NCBI RefSeq assembly: GCF_021165955.1
Contig: NZ_CP088952.1
Coordinates: 1,860,001-1,924,000, forward strand
Direction: 5' to 3'
DNA from: Massilia endophytica
Lineage (GTDB): Bacteria; Pseudomonadota; Gammaproteobacteria; Burkholderiales; Burkholderiaceae_D
Length of the DNA: 64,000 bases
In this document: piece after piece, positions 24,390-32,477 of the stretch
Layout: each line of letters opens with the position of its first letter
Numbering within the stretch: the stretch's first letter is position 1
Translations under genes and position numbers: made by a program
The notes under the pieces: model-generated
The model's database searches: none
Told to the model about the DNA's origin: nothing
Seen by the model: only the letters and a program-made list of their open reading frames with translations

Positions 24390-26960
24390 ATGGAAGTAAT
24401 TCGCATCCGCGCGCTGCGTGGGCCTAATCTTTGGAGCCACCATACGGCGATTGAAGCCATTGTCTCCTGCGGTCCGGACGAGATGGCGGTAGACCGCCTG
24501 CCCGGTTTCGAAGTGCGCTTGCGCGCGCGCTTCCCGCGCATCGCCCAGCTCCAGCCTGACGGCCACGCCGATCCCGTGCCGATGGTGCACGTGCTGGAAC
24601 TGACGGCGCTCGCGCTGCAGGCCGAAGCAGGATGCCCCGTCACCTTCAGCCGCACGACGCCAACGCTGGAGGAAGGCATCTTCCAGATGGTGGTGGAATA
24701 CACCGAGGAAGAAGTGGGCCGCCTGGCCGTGGAGCTGGCCGAGAAGCTGATCAACGCCGCGCTGAAGGACGAGCCCTTCGACCTGAACGCCGCGCTGACC
24801 GAACTGCGCGACCTGGACGAAGACGTGCGCCTGGGCCCGAGCACCGGCGCCATCGTGCATGCCGCCGTGGTGCGCAACATCCCTTACCGCCGCATGACGA
24901 GCGGCAGCATGGTGAGCTTCGGCTGGGGCTCCAGGCAGCGCCGCATCCAGGCTGCGGAAATGGACAGCACCAGCGCCATTGCCGAAGCCATCGCGCAGGA
25001 CAAGGAGCTGACCAAAAAGCTGCTCGATGCGGCCGGCGTGCCCGTACCTGTCGGCCGTGTGGCGGAAGACGCGGAAGACGCATGGGCCGCCGCAATGGAA
25101 ATCGGCCTGCCCGTGGTGGTGAAGCCGAAGGATGGCAACCAGGGCAAGGGCGTCACCGTGAACGTGACCACCAAGGAGCAGATGACGGCCGCCTTCAACA
25201 CGGCGCGCGAGTTCCGCGACGATATCCTGGTCGAACGCTTCCTGGCGGGCCATGACTACCGCATGCTCGTCATCGGCAACAAGCTGATCGCCGCTGCCCG
25301 CCGCGATCCGCCCCATGTGGTGGGCGACGGCGTGCATTCGGTGCGCGAGCTGGTGGACATTGTGAACGCCGACCCGCGCCGGGGCAGCGGCCACGCGACC
25401 TCGCTCACCAAGATCCGTTTCGACGATATCGCCATTGCGCGCCTGAAGCTGCAAGGCCTGGAGGCCGACTCCGTGCCGCCGCACGGCCAGCGCGTCATCC
25501 TGCGCAACAACGCGAACCTCTCGACGGGCGGCACCGCCACCGACGTGACCGACGACGTGCACCCGGAAGTGGCGGCGCGCGCCGTGGAAGCGGCGCAGAT
25601 GATCGGCCTCGATATCTGCGGCGTGGACGTGGTGGTGGACAGCGTGCTGCGCCCCATCGAAGAACAGAACGGCGGCGTGGTGGAAGTGAATGCCGCGCCT
25701 GGCCTGCGCATGCACCTTTCGCCTTCCTACGGCAAGGGGCGCCCGGTGGGCGAGGCCATCATCGGCGCCATGTTCCCAGAAGGCGACGACGGCCGCATTC
25801 CCGTGGTGGCTGTTACCGGCACCAATGGCAAGACGACGACGGTGCGCCTGATCGCCCACCTCATGACCTCAAGCGGCCTGCGCGTGGGCATGACCAATAC
25901 GGATGGCGTCTACATCAACGGCCGCCAGACCGACAGCGGCGACTGCAGCGGCCCGCGCAGCGCGCGCAACGTGCTGCAGCATCCGGACGTGGACGCAGCC
26001 GTGTTCGAAACGGCGCGCGGCGGCATCCTGCGCGAAGGCCTGGCCTTCGACCGCTGCAAGGTGGCCGTGGTGACCAATATCGGCGCGGGCGACCACCTGG
26101 GCCTGAACTACATCACCACAGTGGAAGACCTGGCGGTACTGAAGCGCGTGATCGTGCAGAACGTGGACAAGAACGGCATGGCCGTGCTGAATGCCACCGA
26201 TCCCATCGTCGCGGCCATGGCTTCCAGCAGCAAGGGCAAGGTGACCTTCTTCGGCATGGACAAGTACCATCCCGTGGTGGCAACCCATATCGCCCAGGGC
26301 AAGCGCACTGTGTACGTGGACAATGGCCATATCGTGGCCGTGGAAGGCAAGTTCGAGGAGCGCATTGCGCTGGCGGACGTGCCGATCACCCGCAACGGCA
26401 CCATCGGCTTCCAGGTGGAGAACGCCATGGCCGCCGTGGCGGCGGCGTGGGGCGCGGGCGTCGACTGGCAGTCGATCCGTCTCGGCTGCGCCACCTTCAC
26501 CACGGACAGCCACAACGCGCCTGGCCGCTTCAACGTGTTCGACTATCGCGGCGCGACCGTGATCGCGGACTACGGCCACAATCCGGATGCAATGCTCGCG
26601 CTGGTGCAGGCCGTGGAGTCCATGCCCGCCAAGCGCCGCCTGGTGCTGATCAGCGGCGCGGGCGACCGCCGCGACGAGGACATTCGCCAGCAGACCGAAA
26701 TCCTGGGCAAGGCCTTCGACGACGTGCTGCTGTACCAGGACCAGTGCCAGCGCGGCCGCGAAGACGGCGAAGTGATCGCGCTGCTGCGCCAGGGCCTGGC
26801 CGGCGCGCCGCGCACGAGCTTCGTGGACGAGATCAACGGCGAGTTCGTGGCCATCGACAAGGCGCTGTCGCGCCTGAAGGATGGCGACCTCGCGCTGATT
26901 CTTGTGGACCAGGTGGAAGAAGCGCTGGCCCACCTGAGCAAGCGCATCGCGGAAGGTTGA
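24390..26960 (+). CDS. cphA: cyanophycin synthetase
   Basis: This 856-residue enzyme makes cyanophycin, an insoluble poly-Asp backbone with Arg side chains used to store nitrogen. Three domains are seen: an N-terminal domain (1-160), an ATP-grasp domain (about 210-450, with VVVKPKDGNQGKGVTVN and VVEVNAAPGLRMHLSPS) and a Mur-ligase-like domain (about 465-856) with the P-loop VTGTNGKTTTVRLI at about 470 and FETARGGILREGLAFDRC at about 535. All key motifs are present, unlike the upstream paralogue 15 bases before it. No cyanophycinase gene (cphB) or isoaspartyl dipeptidase is in the window. The gene is convergent with a LacI-type regulator, with only 4 bases between the stops. Confidence 0.95.
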   Translation: MEVIRIRALRGPNLWSHHTAIEAIVSCGPDEMAVDRLPGFEVRLRARFPRIAQLQPDGHADPVPMVHVLELTALALQAEAGCPVTFSRTTPTLEEGIFQMVVEYTEEEVGRLAVELAEKLINAALKDEPFDLNAALTELRDLDEDVRLGPSTGAIVHAAVVRNIPYRRMTSGSMVSFGWGSRQRRIQAAEMDSTSAIAEAIAQDKELTKKLLDAAGVPVPVGRVAEDAEDAWAAAMEIGLPVVVKPKDGNQGKGVTVNVTTKEQMTAAFNTAREFRDDILVERFLAGHDYRMLVIGNKLIAAARRDPPHVVGDGVHSVRELVDIVNADPRRGSGHATSLTKIRFDDIAIARLKLQGLEADSVPPHGQRVILRNNANLSTGGTATDVTDDVHPEVAARAVEAAQMIGLDICGVDVVVDSVLRPIEEQNGGVVEVNAAPGLRMHLSPSYGKGRPVGEAIIGAMFPEGDDGRIPVVAVTGTNGKTTTVRLIAHLMTSSGLRVGMTNTDGVYINGRQTDSGDCSGPRSARNVLQHPDVDAAVFETARGGILREGLAFDRCKVAVVTNIGAGDHLGLNYITTVEDLAVLKRVIVQNVDKNGMAVLNATDPIVAAMASSSKGKVTFFGMDKYHPVVATHIAQGKRTVYVDNGHIVAVEGKFEERIALADVPITRNGTIGFQVENAMAAVAAAWGAGVDWQSIRLGCATFTTDSHNAPGRFNVFDYRGATVIADYGHNPDAMLALVQAVESMPAKRRLVLISGAGDRRDEDIRQQTEILGKAFDDVLLYQDQCQRGREDGEVIALLRQGLAGAPRTSFVDEINGEFVAIDKALSRLKDGDLALILVDQVEEALAHLSKRIAEG

Positions 26961-26964
26961 GAAG

Positions 26965-28056
26965 TCAGGCTGCCAGCGAGTCCGCTGGCAGCGGCGCAAG
27001 GCGTGCGGTGGCCCCTTCGATAAACGTGGGAGGGAAGCTGCGCTTCTCGGTCTCCGCCGTTCCCGACTCGATCAGGTTCACCAGCAAGTCCGCCGCCGCC
27101 AGCGCCATCTTCTGGATGGGCTGGCGCAGCGTCGTCAAGTTGTAGCTCAGCCAGGTCCCGGCTTCCACCGCATCGAAGCCGGTGACCGACATCCTTCCCG
27201 GCACATCGATCCCCAGTTCATGGCGCGCCGTTTCCAGGCAGCCGATGGCCATCACATCGTTCCCGCACAGGATCGCATCCGGCGCATGCCCGAGCCGCGT
27301 AACGATCTCGCGCGCGCCGCGCGCACCGCTCGCATAGTCGAAGCGGCCCGTGACGATCACGGGAGCGGGCAGGCCCAGTTCCGCGATGCGGTCCGCCGCG
27401 CCGCGCCTGCGCTCGTTGGCAATGGGCGAATCCTCAGGCCCCGTAATGATGCCGAAACGGCGATGCCCGGCCGCCGCCAGGCGCGAAGCCATCAGGCGGC
27501 CCGACTCGTACTGGTCGCACAGCACGCTGTTCACGGCGCGCTCGTGCATGTTTCGGTTGAAGACCACCAGCGGCACCTGCCGCCGTTCGAATTCCTGCAC
27601 CTGCGGCTCGCTGAGCGCGGCAGCCGCGATCACGCCGTCCACCTGGTACTGCCACACATCCGTGAGAATCTGTTCCACGTCCGATTCGTGCTGGGTGGTG
27701 AACAGCAGCACGCGCTTGCCGCGCCGCGCCAGCTGCTGGCTCAGTTCCGCCAGCGCTTCGGGGTAGTAGTGGATAACGAGATTGGAGATGATCAGCGCAA
27801 CGATGTTGGAGCGGCGCGTGATCAGGCTGCGCGCTGCGGCATTTGGAATGTAGTCGAGGCCCGCCGCCGCCTTCATCACGCGGGCATAGGTTGATTTGGA
27901 CACGCTGGCGCCGGGCTTGAAGCAGCGCGATACCGCCGATTGCGATACCCCCGCCACCAGGGCGACGTCATAGGATGTGACGCGGCGGTTCTCCCGCTGG
28001 ATGGCAGCCTTGTGTTCTGCCGCGCTGGGTGCTGGTGGAGGCGTGTTTTTTCTCAT
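26965..28056 (-). CDS. LacI-family transcriptional regulator
   Basis: This protein of about 363 residues has a LacI helix-turn-helix at about 25-50 (VTSYDVALVAGVSQSAVSRC), a hinge helix region (NAAARSLITRRSN) and a periplasmic-binding-protein-like effector domain from about 80 to 360 (DGVIAAAALSEPQVQEFERR and DAILCGNDVMAIGCLETAR, in part). The start is taken as the ATG at 28056 (MRKNTPPPAPS); an in-frame ATG at 28104 is also possible. The N-terminal extension before the DNA-binding domain is longer than usual. The effector, usually a sugar, is unknown. It is convergent with cphA, so it is not an obvious regulator of that locus. A perfect 10-base hairpin lies in its last codons (26969-26992). 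Confidence 0.92.
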   Translation of the reverse strand: MRKNTPPPAPSAAEHKAAIQRENRRVTSYDVALVAGVSQSAVSRCFKPGASVSKSTYARVMKAAAGLDYIPNAAARSLITRRSNIVALIISNLVIHYYPEALAELSQQLARRGKRVLLFTTQHESDVEQILTDVWQYQVDGVIAAAALSEPQVQEFERRQVPLVVFNRNMHERAVNSVLCDQYESGRLMASRLAAAGHRRFGIITGPEDSPIANERRRGAADRIAELGLPAPVIVTGRFDYASGARGAREIVTRLGHAPDAILCGNDVMAIGCLETARHELGIDVPGRMSVTGFDAVEAGTWLSYNLTTLRQPIQKMALAAADLLVNLIESGTAETEKRSFPPTFIEGATARLAPLPADSLAA

Positions 28057-28188
28057 GTGTCGGTGCGTCGCGCCAGGCGACGCAATCGGCCAGCGGTCTT
28101 CCATTCATATTGCTGAGCATACCTCCCATCTTACCTAAGGGCAATTATTTCTGAATTTCAAGCATCGGACTGTCGCAAACATGTCTTG

Positions 28189-28338
28189 CTAACCCAATAA
28201 CAGCAACAGGGCAATGACAATCGCCAGCACCAGCGGCACGGTGGATGCGGCCCGGCGGCGCCACGCTGGCTGGCGCCAGGTCTGGATGCGGTGAATGCGG
28301 ATTCCGATACTGCCCTGTTGCGCGTTATGTTTCGCCAT
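28189..28338 (-). CDS. 49-residue tail-anchored membrane protein
   Basis: This 49-residue protein starts at the ATG at 28338, preceded by GAGGGGAA at good spacing. It has a basic, soluble N-terminal half (HRIQTWRQPAWRRRAAS) and a single C-terminal hydrophobic helix (VPLVLAIVIALLLLLG) ending the chain, so it would sit in the inner membrane with its N-terminus in the cytoplasm. I know no family for it. It lies between a LacI regulator and a divergent YegD-type chaperone gene. The ribosome-binding site and composition support a real gene, but small size leaves room for doubt. Confidence 0.55.
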   Translation of the reverse strand: MAKHNAQQGSIGIRIHRIQTWRQPAWRRRAASTVPLVLAIVIALLLLLG

Positions 28339-28460
28339 CAATTTCCCCTCGCTCGTAAATCCACAAGCGTAGCCGCCCCGTGGCGGGCGCCTTTTGATGT
28401 CCCACAAGACGACTCTGCTAAAATGTCGCCCCTTTAGCGGAGCAGGGAGGATGGTAGGTG

Positions 28461-29711
28461 ATGAGCAATGCTTGCGGCGTCGATTTCGGCACCTCCAATT
28501 CGACCGTAGGCTGGGTGCGCCCCGGCCAGCCCACCATGCTCCAGCTGGAGGACGGCAAGCCCACGCTGCCTTCCGTCGTCTTCTTCAATGCGGACGACGA
28601 CGAGGTGAGCTACGGCCGCGCCGCGCTCGCGGATTACCTGGCGGGCTATGAAGGCCGCCTCATGCGCTCGCTCAAAAGCCTGCTGGGCACCAGCCTGATG
28701 GAAGGCCAGACGGAGGTGGCGGGGCGGGCCCTGCCGTTCCGTAGCTTGCTGTCCCAGTTCATCGGCGAGCTCAAGCGCCGTGGCGAGCAGGCGGCGGGCC
28801 GCAGCTTCGACTCCGTGGTGCTGGGCCGCCCCGTGCATTTCGTGGACGATGACGCGGCCGCGGACCAGACCGCCGAGGACACGCTGGCGGGCATCGCGCG
28901 GGCCGTGGGCTTCCGCCATATCGCCTTCCAGTACGAGCCCATCGCGGCAGCCTTCGACTACGAATCCCAGATCTCGCGTGAAGAGCTGGTGCTCATCGCC
29001 GACATCGGCGGCGGCACGTCCGACTTTTCGCTGGTGCGCCTGTCGCCCGAGCGGGCCGCGAAGGCCGAGCGGCGCGAGGACATCCTCGCCACGGGCGGCG
29101 TGCATATCGGCGGCACGGATTTCGACAAGTACCTGAGCCTCTCCGCCGTGATGCCGCTGCTCGGCTACGGCGGCCAGCTGCTGAGCGGGATCGAGATCCC
29201 GTCCAGCTACTACTTCAACCTGGCCACCTGGCACACCATCAACCTGGCCTACACCAAGAAGATGCAGGCCCAGCTGGCCGAACTGGTGCGCGATGCGCGC
29301 GAACCGGACAAGCTGCTGCGCCTGCAGGCCCTGATCGAGGAGCGCGCGGGACACTGGCTGGCCATGCAGGTGGAAGAGGCCAAGATCGCGCTCTCGGGCG
29401 CGGACAGCACGCTCCTGAATCTCGAGCGCCTGTCGCCGCCCACGGCGCTGGACGTTCCGCGCACGCTCTTCGAGCAATCCATATCGCAGCTGGTGAATAC
29501 GGTCGGGCAGACGGTCGGCGGCATGCTGGCCGATGCGGGCCTGAAGCCGGAGCAGGTCGATACCATCTTCTTCACGGGCGGTTCGAGCGGCGTGGGCTTG
29601 CTGCGCGAGCGCATCGGCGCCCTGGCGCCAGGCGCGCGCAAGGTCGAGGGCGACCTGTTCGGCAGCATTGGCGCGGGCCTGGCGCTCGACGCCGTCCGTA
29701 AATTCGGCTAA
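28461..29711 (+). CDS. yegD: Hsp70-family protein, YegD-like
   Basis: This 416-residue protein is an actin/Hsp70-fold ATPase without the substrate-binding lid of DnaK. The phosphate-1 loop is CGVDFGTSNSTVGW at residues 5-18, the second loop is LIADIGGGTSDFSLVRL at about 180, and the adenosine motif is FFTGGSSGVGLLRERI near 380. E. coli YegD has the same architecture; its function is not established. The start at 28461 follows GGAGG; a GTG one codon upstream is an alternative. A DEDDh exonuclease gene starts 7 bases after its stop and is probably co-transcribed. Identification to the YegD group is by domain layout and motifs. Confidence 0.88.
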   Translation: MSNACGVDFGTSNSTVGWVRPGQPTMLQLEDGKPTLPSVVFFNADDDEVSYGRAALADYLAGYEGRLMRSLKSLLGTSLMEGQTEVAGRALPFRSLLSQFIGELKRRGEQAAGRSFDSVVLGRPVHFVDDDAAADQTAEDTLAGIARAVGFRHIAFQYEPIAAAFDYESQISREELVLIADIGGGTSDFSLVRLSPERAAKAERREDILATGGVHIGGTDFDKYLSLSAVMPLLGYGGQLLSGIEIPSSYYFNLATWHTINLAYTKKMQAQLAELVRDAREPDKLLRLQALIEERAGHWLAMQVEEAKIALSGADSTLLNLERLSPPTALDVPRTLFEQSISQLVNTVGQTVGGMLADAGLKPEQVDTIFFTGGSSGVGLLRERIGALAPGARKVEGDLFGSIGAGLALDAVRKFG

Positions 29712-29718
29712 GGATTTC

Positions 29719-30363
29719 ATGATTTCCCAACCCATTGTGATGCTCGACTTCGAGACCACGGGCCTGTCGCCGGATATGGGCGACCGCATCACCGAAGTCG
29801 CCGCGCTGCGCATCGCCGAGGGCAGGGTGGTGGAGCGCTTCGTTTCACTGGTCAACTGCAATGTGCGCATCCCGCCCTTCATCACGAGCCTGACGGGCAT
29901 CACGCAGCAGATGGTGGACACGGCGCCCCCCGTGGAAGAAGTGCTGCCCGGGCTGCTGGACTTCATCGGCAGCGACGCGCTCTCGGCGCACAACGCCAGC
30001 TTCGACGAGAAATTCCTCAAGGCGGAGAGCAGCCGCCTCGGCATGGCGCCCGCGCATCTCGGCACCATCTGCTCGCTCAAGCTCTCGCGCCGCGTGTTCC
30101 CCAAGCTGCCGAGCTACAAGCTGGGCAAGCTCAGCGGCCAACTCGGCATCCGCTTCCGCAGCGCGGCCCACCGGGCCGAATCGGACGCGGAAGTGGCGGC
30201 CGAAGTGCTGCTGCATATCGGCCGCCATATCGCGCAGCAGTACGGCATCGCGGCAGTGGACCCCGCACTGCTGATCTCGGTGAACAAGCTCGCTGCCGCC
30301 AAGGTCGACGGCTGGCTGCAAAAACAATCGGCCTCGGCCGCTCCTGGCGGCGGGCTTTCTTGA
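29719..30363 (+). CDS. DEDDh 3'-5' exonuclease (DnaQ-like)
   Basis: This 214-residue protein has the three exonuclease motifs: VMLDFETTGLSPDMGDRITE (Asp and Glu about 10 and 12), HNASFDEKFLKAE (Asp about 95) and AHRAESDAEVAAEVL, with the catalytic His and Asp five residues apart. It is distinct from the epsilon subunit encoded at 11.5-12.2 kb and is closer to stand-alone exonucleases or the exonuclease domain of PolC-like proteins. It could trim DNA or RNA 3' ends. It starts 7 bases after the yegD-like gene, so the two are likely one transcript. The substrate is not predictable. Confidence 0.88.
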   Translation: MISQPIVMLDFETTGLSPDMGDRITEVAALRIAEGRVVERFVSLVNCNVRIPPFITSLTGITQQMVDTAPPVEEVLPGLLDFIGSDALSAHNASFDEKFLKAESSRLGMAPAHLGTICSLKLSRRVFPKLPSYKLGKLSGQLGIRFRSAAHRAESDAEVAAEVLLHIGRHIAQQYGIAAVDPALLISVNKLAAAKVDGWLQKQSASAAPGGGLS

Positions 30364-30435
30364 GGCCCGTCAAACGGGGCGGAAAAGCGATAGTTAAAAT
30401 TTAAACAACATCGACGTGCTAGAGGGGGAGCTGGC

Positions 30436-31803
30436 ATGAAGAATACCGATTTGGACGAGGACCGCAGCAGCTTTGCGTGGTTCCTCCAGGCCGCCGAGCA
30501 AGGCGACGCCTACGCCCAGTTCAATCTCGCGCTGCTGTACAAGCGCGGCAAGGGTGTGCCGCAGAGTACGGAGCAGGCTTTCTCCTGGATGCGCCTGTCG
30601 GCCCAGCAGGGACTGGCCTTCGCGCAGAACCATCTCGGCGCGATGTACTACGACGGCAATGGCGTCAAGCAGGACGACGCGGAAGCCGTGTTCTGGTTCC
30701 GCAAAGCTGCCCGCCAGGGCGATCCATCCGCACAGCAGAATCTCGGGCTCATGTACCGCAAGGGGCGCGGCGTGCCGCAAAGCGACGAGATGGCGGCGGG
30801 CTGGTTCGCGCGCGCCGCCGAACAGGGTACGGCAGGCGCGCAGAACCTGCTGGGCGAAGCGTATCTGCAAGGCCTGGGCGTGCCGCGCAACTTCCAGCTG
30901 GCCATGGCCTGGTTCCGCAAGGCCGCGCTGCAGGACGATCCGCACGCGCAGTTGAATGTGGGCTTCATGTACCGCCACGGGCATGGCGTGGCGCAGAGCG
31001 ATGTGCATGCCGTGGCGTGGTATCGCCGCGCGGCCCTGCATGGGCTGGCGGTGGCGCAGCGCCATCTCGGCATCGCCTATGCGGAGGGGCGCGGCATCGC
31101 CACCGATCTCGAACTGGCCTGCGCCTGGCTGCGCAAGGCGGCGGAGCAGGACGATACGGACGCGCAGTTCAATATGGGCGTGATGCTGGCCAATGGCTTC
31201 GGTGTGGAGCGCGACGACGTGGCCGCCGTGAGCTGGTATTCGCGCGCTGCCCAGTCGGGGCATGTGATGGCGCAGTACAACCTGGGCGGCATGTACGCGA
31301 ACGGGCGCGGGGTCGAGCGCGACCCCGTGTGCGCGCTGGCCTGGTATCGCAAGGCGGCGGAGCAGGGCGCGGCCAATGCCCAGTTCAACGTCGGCGTCAT
31401 CTACGCCAACGGGCAGGGCGTACCGAAGGACGAAGTGCGGGCGGCAGCCTGGTATCGCTTCGCCGCCGAACAGGGCGACGCCAGCGCGCAGAACAACCTC
31501 GGCGTCATGTACGCGAACGGCCAGGGCGTGCCGCAGGACGATGCGGAGGCCGTGCGCTGGTATCGCAAGGCGGCCGAACAGGGCCACGCCCTCGCGCAGT
31601 ACAACCTGGGCGGCATGTACGGGAACGGCCGCGGCGTCGCGCGCGATCCGGTGCGCTCCTATATGTGGATCACCCTCGCCGCCGAAGCGGGCGACCAGAC
31701 CGCCAGCAGCAACCGCAAGCTGATCGAGAACCGCCTGACCCAGGAAGAACTCGGCTCCGCCCAGCTCCTCACCCGCCGCTGGCGCGACACCCACCGCGCC
31801 TAG
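30436..31803 (+). CDS. Sel1-repeat (TPR-like) protein
   Basis: This 455-residue protein is built of about twelve 36-residue Sel1 repeats, each with the pattern A-x-x-x-LG-x-MY-x-x-G-x-GV-x-x-D-x-x-A-x-x-W-Y-R-x-AA-x-QG. Such solenoids mediate protein-protein contacts, often in signalling or envelope complexes. There is no signal peptide, so a cytoplasmic location is likely unless export is non-classical. Two repeats at 31.27 and 31.59 kb are nearly identical at DNA level, suggesting a recent internal duplication. The ATG at 30436 follows GAGGGGGAG. Its partner is unknown; neighbours are an exonuclease and a small unknown gene pair. Confidence 0.9.
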   Translation: MKNTDLDEDRSSFAWFLQAAEQGDAYAQFNLALLYKRGKGVPQSTEQAFSWMRLSAQQGLAFAQNHLGAMYYDGNGVKQDDAEAVFWFRKAARQGDPSAQQNLGLMYRKGRGVPQSDEMAAGWFARAAEQGTAGAQNLLGEAYLQGLGVPRNFQLAMAWFRKAALQDDPHAQLNVGFMYRHGHGVAQSDVHAVAWYRRAALHGLAVAQRHLGIAYAEGRGIATDLELACAWLRKAAEQDDTDAQFNMGVMLANGFGVERDDVAAVSWYSRAAQSGHVMAQYNLGGMYANGRGVERDPVCALAWYRKAAEQGAANAQFNVGVIYANGQGVPKDEVRAAAWYRFAAEQGDASAQNNLGVMYANGQGVPQDDAEAVRWYRKAAEQGHALAQYNLGGMYGNGRGVARDPVRSYMWITLAAEAGDQTASSNRKLIENRLTQEELGSAQLLTRRWRDTHRA

Positions 31804-31872
31804 CTTGAGCTGAGCCAATATGTGGGAACGGCCTCTCCTCTAGAGTGTTCGAAATTCACCAGAGGAGGCTGC

Positions 31873-32298
31873 ATGTCACAGTTCTACAAATACTTCCGCG
31901 AGAATATGGAGGCGCTGAACCTGCCGGCTCCAGAAGGCATCTATGGAACCGTCCAAGGCGCTATTGCGACGGCCAAGCTGTTCGTTTCCGTCCTGGATTC
32001 GTTAGGGCCCAAAGCGACGGTGGGCGAGCTGGTCGCAGCAACCACGCGAATGGAGAAGATACTCGTAGTATCCTCGCTCTCGGGTTCCTATTACGTGGGC
32101 GCAGTCATCGGCAGCATCGCAGTTGCTACTGGCAGGTCGCTAGCGGGCGGTACCTCGCTTTCCGACGTTCTGGCTTTCGCACTGCGTCATGGAGCTCACC
32201 GTCCATGGCTAGTGTCTACACTCCAACAGCGTCCGGTTATCTACGATGCGAAGCTAAAATCAAGGAAGCTGCATGCTGAGCTGGCGAGGCGAAAATGA
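31873..32298 (+). CDS. unknown 141-residue protein with a hydrophobic glycine-rich segment
   Basis: This 141-residue protein starts at the ATG at 31873, directly after GAGGAGGCTGC. A soluble N-terminal half is followed by a hydrophobic, small-residue-rich segment (VSSLSGSYYVGAVIGSIAVA, about residues 66-85, with GxxxG spacing) that could insert in a membrane, and a basic C-terminus (KLKSRKLHAELARRK). I recognise no family. Its stop overlaps the start of a 60-residue two-helix membrane protein gene by four bases (ATGA), so both are translated together. The pair recalls a membrane-active toxin with its immunity protein, but a plain membrane complex is equally possible. Codon use is less GC-biased than neighbours. 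Confidence 0.6.
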   Translation: MSQFYKYFRENMEALNLPAPEGIYGTVQGAIATAKLFVSVLDSLGPKATVGELVAATTRMEKILVVSSLSGSYYVGAVIGSIAVATGRSLAGGTSLSDVLAFALRHGAHRPWLVSTLQQRPVIYDAKLKSRKLHAELARRK

Positions 32299-32477
32299 AG
32301 GACTCATTTTATCTTCTGCTCACTGCGATCGTCTGCTCGGCGCTCGCCTGGGCGTTCTGGCACTATGCTGGCGCGAGCGCAATCAGTGCACTGACGTTCG
32401 CTGCCCTGCTTGGCGCGATGTCCGATAACTTTCGGCTGCGCCGCCGCCTGAGGGAGCTTGAGCAGGCGCGAGCTTAG
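32295..32477 (+). CDS. 60-residue two-helix membrane protein
   Basis: This 60-residue protein has two hydrophobic segments (FYLLLTAIVCSALAWAFWHY, about 5-24, and ASAISALTFAALLGAM, about 27-42) and a charged tail (FRLRRRLRELEQARA). It overlaps the upstream gene by ATGA and ends by overlapping, by four bases, the stop of the convergent EAL/GGDEF gene. Small size and tight coupling suggest a partner of the upstream product, such as an immunity or assembly protein. No family is recognised. Confidence 0.6.
   Translation: MKDSFYLLLTAIVCSALAWAFWHYAGASAISALTFAALLGAMSDNFRLRRRLRELEQARA

Noticed and set aside
30436..31803. A CRISPR-like or simple tandem DNA repeat
   Set aside because: The periodicity is 108 bases and in frame, reflecting 36-residue Sel1 protein repeats, with no unique spacers.
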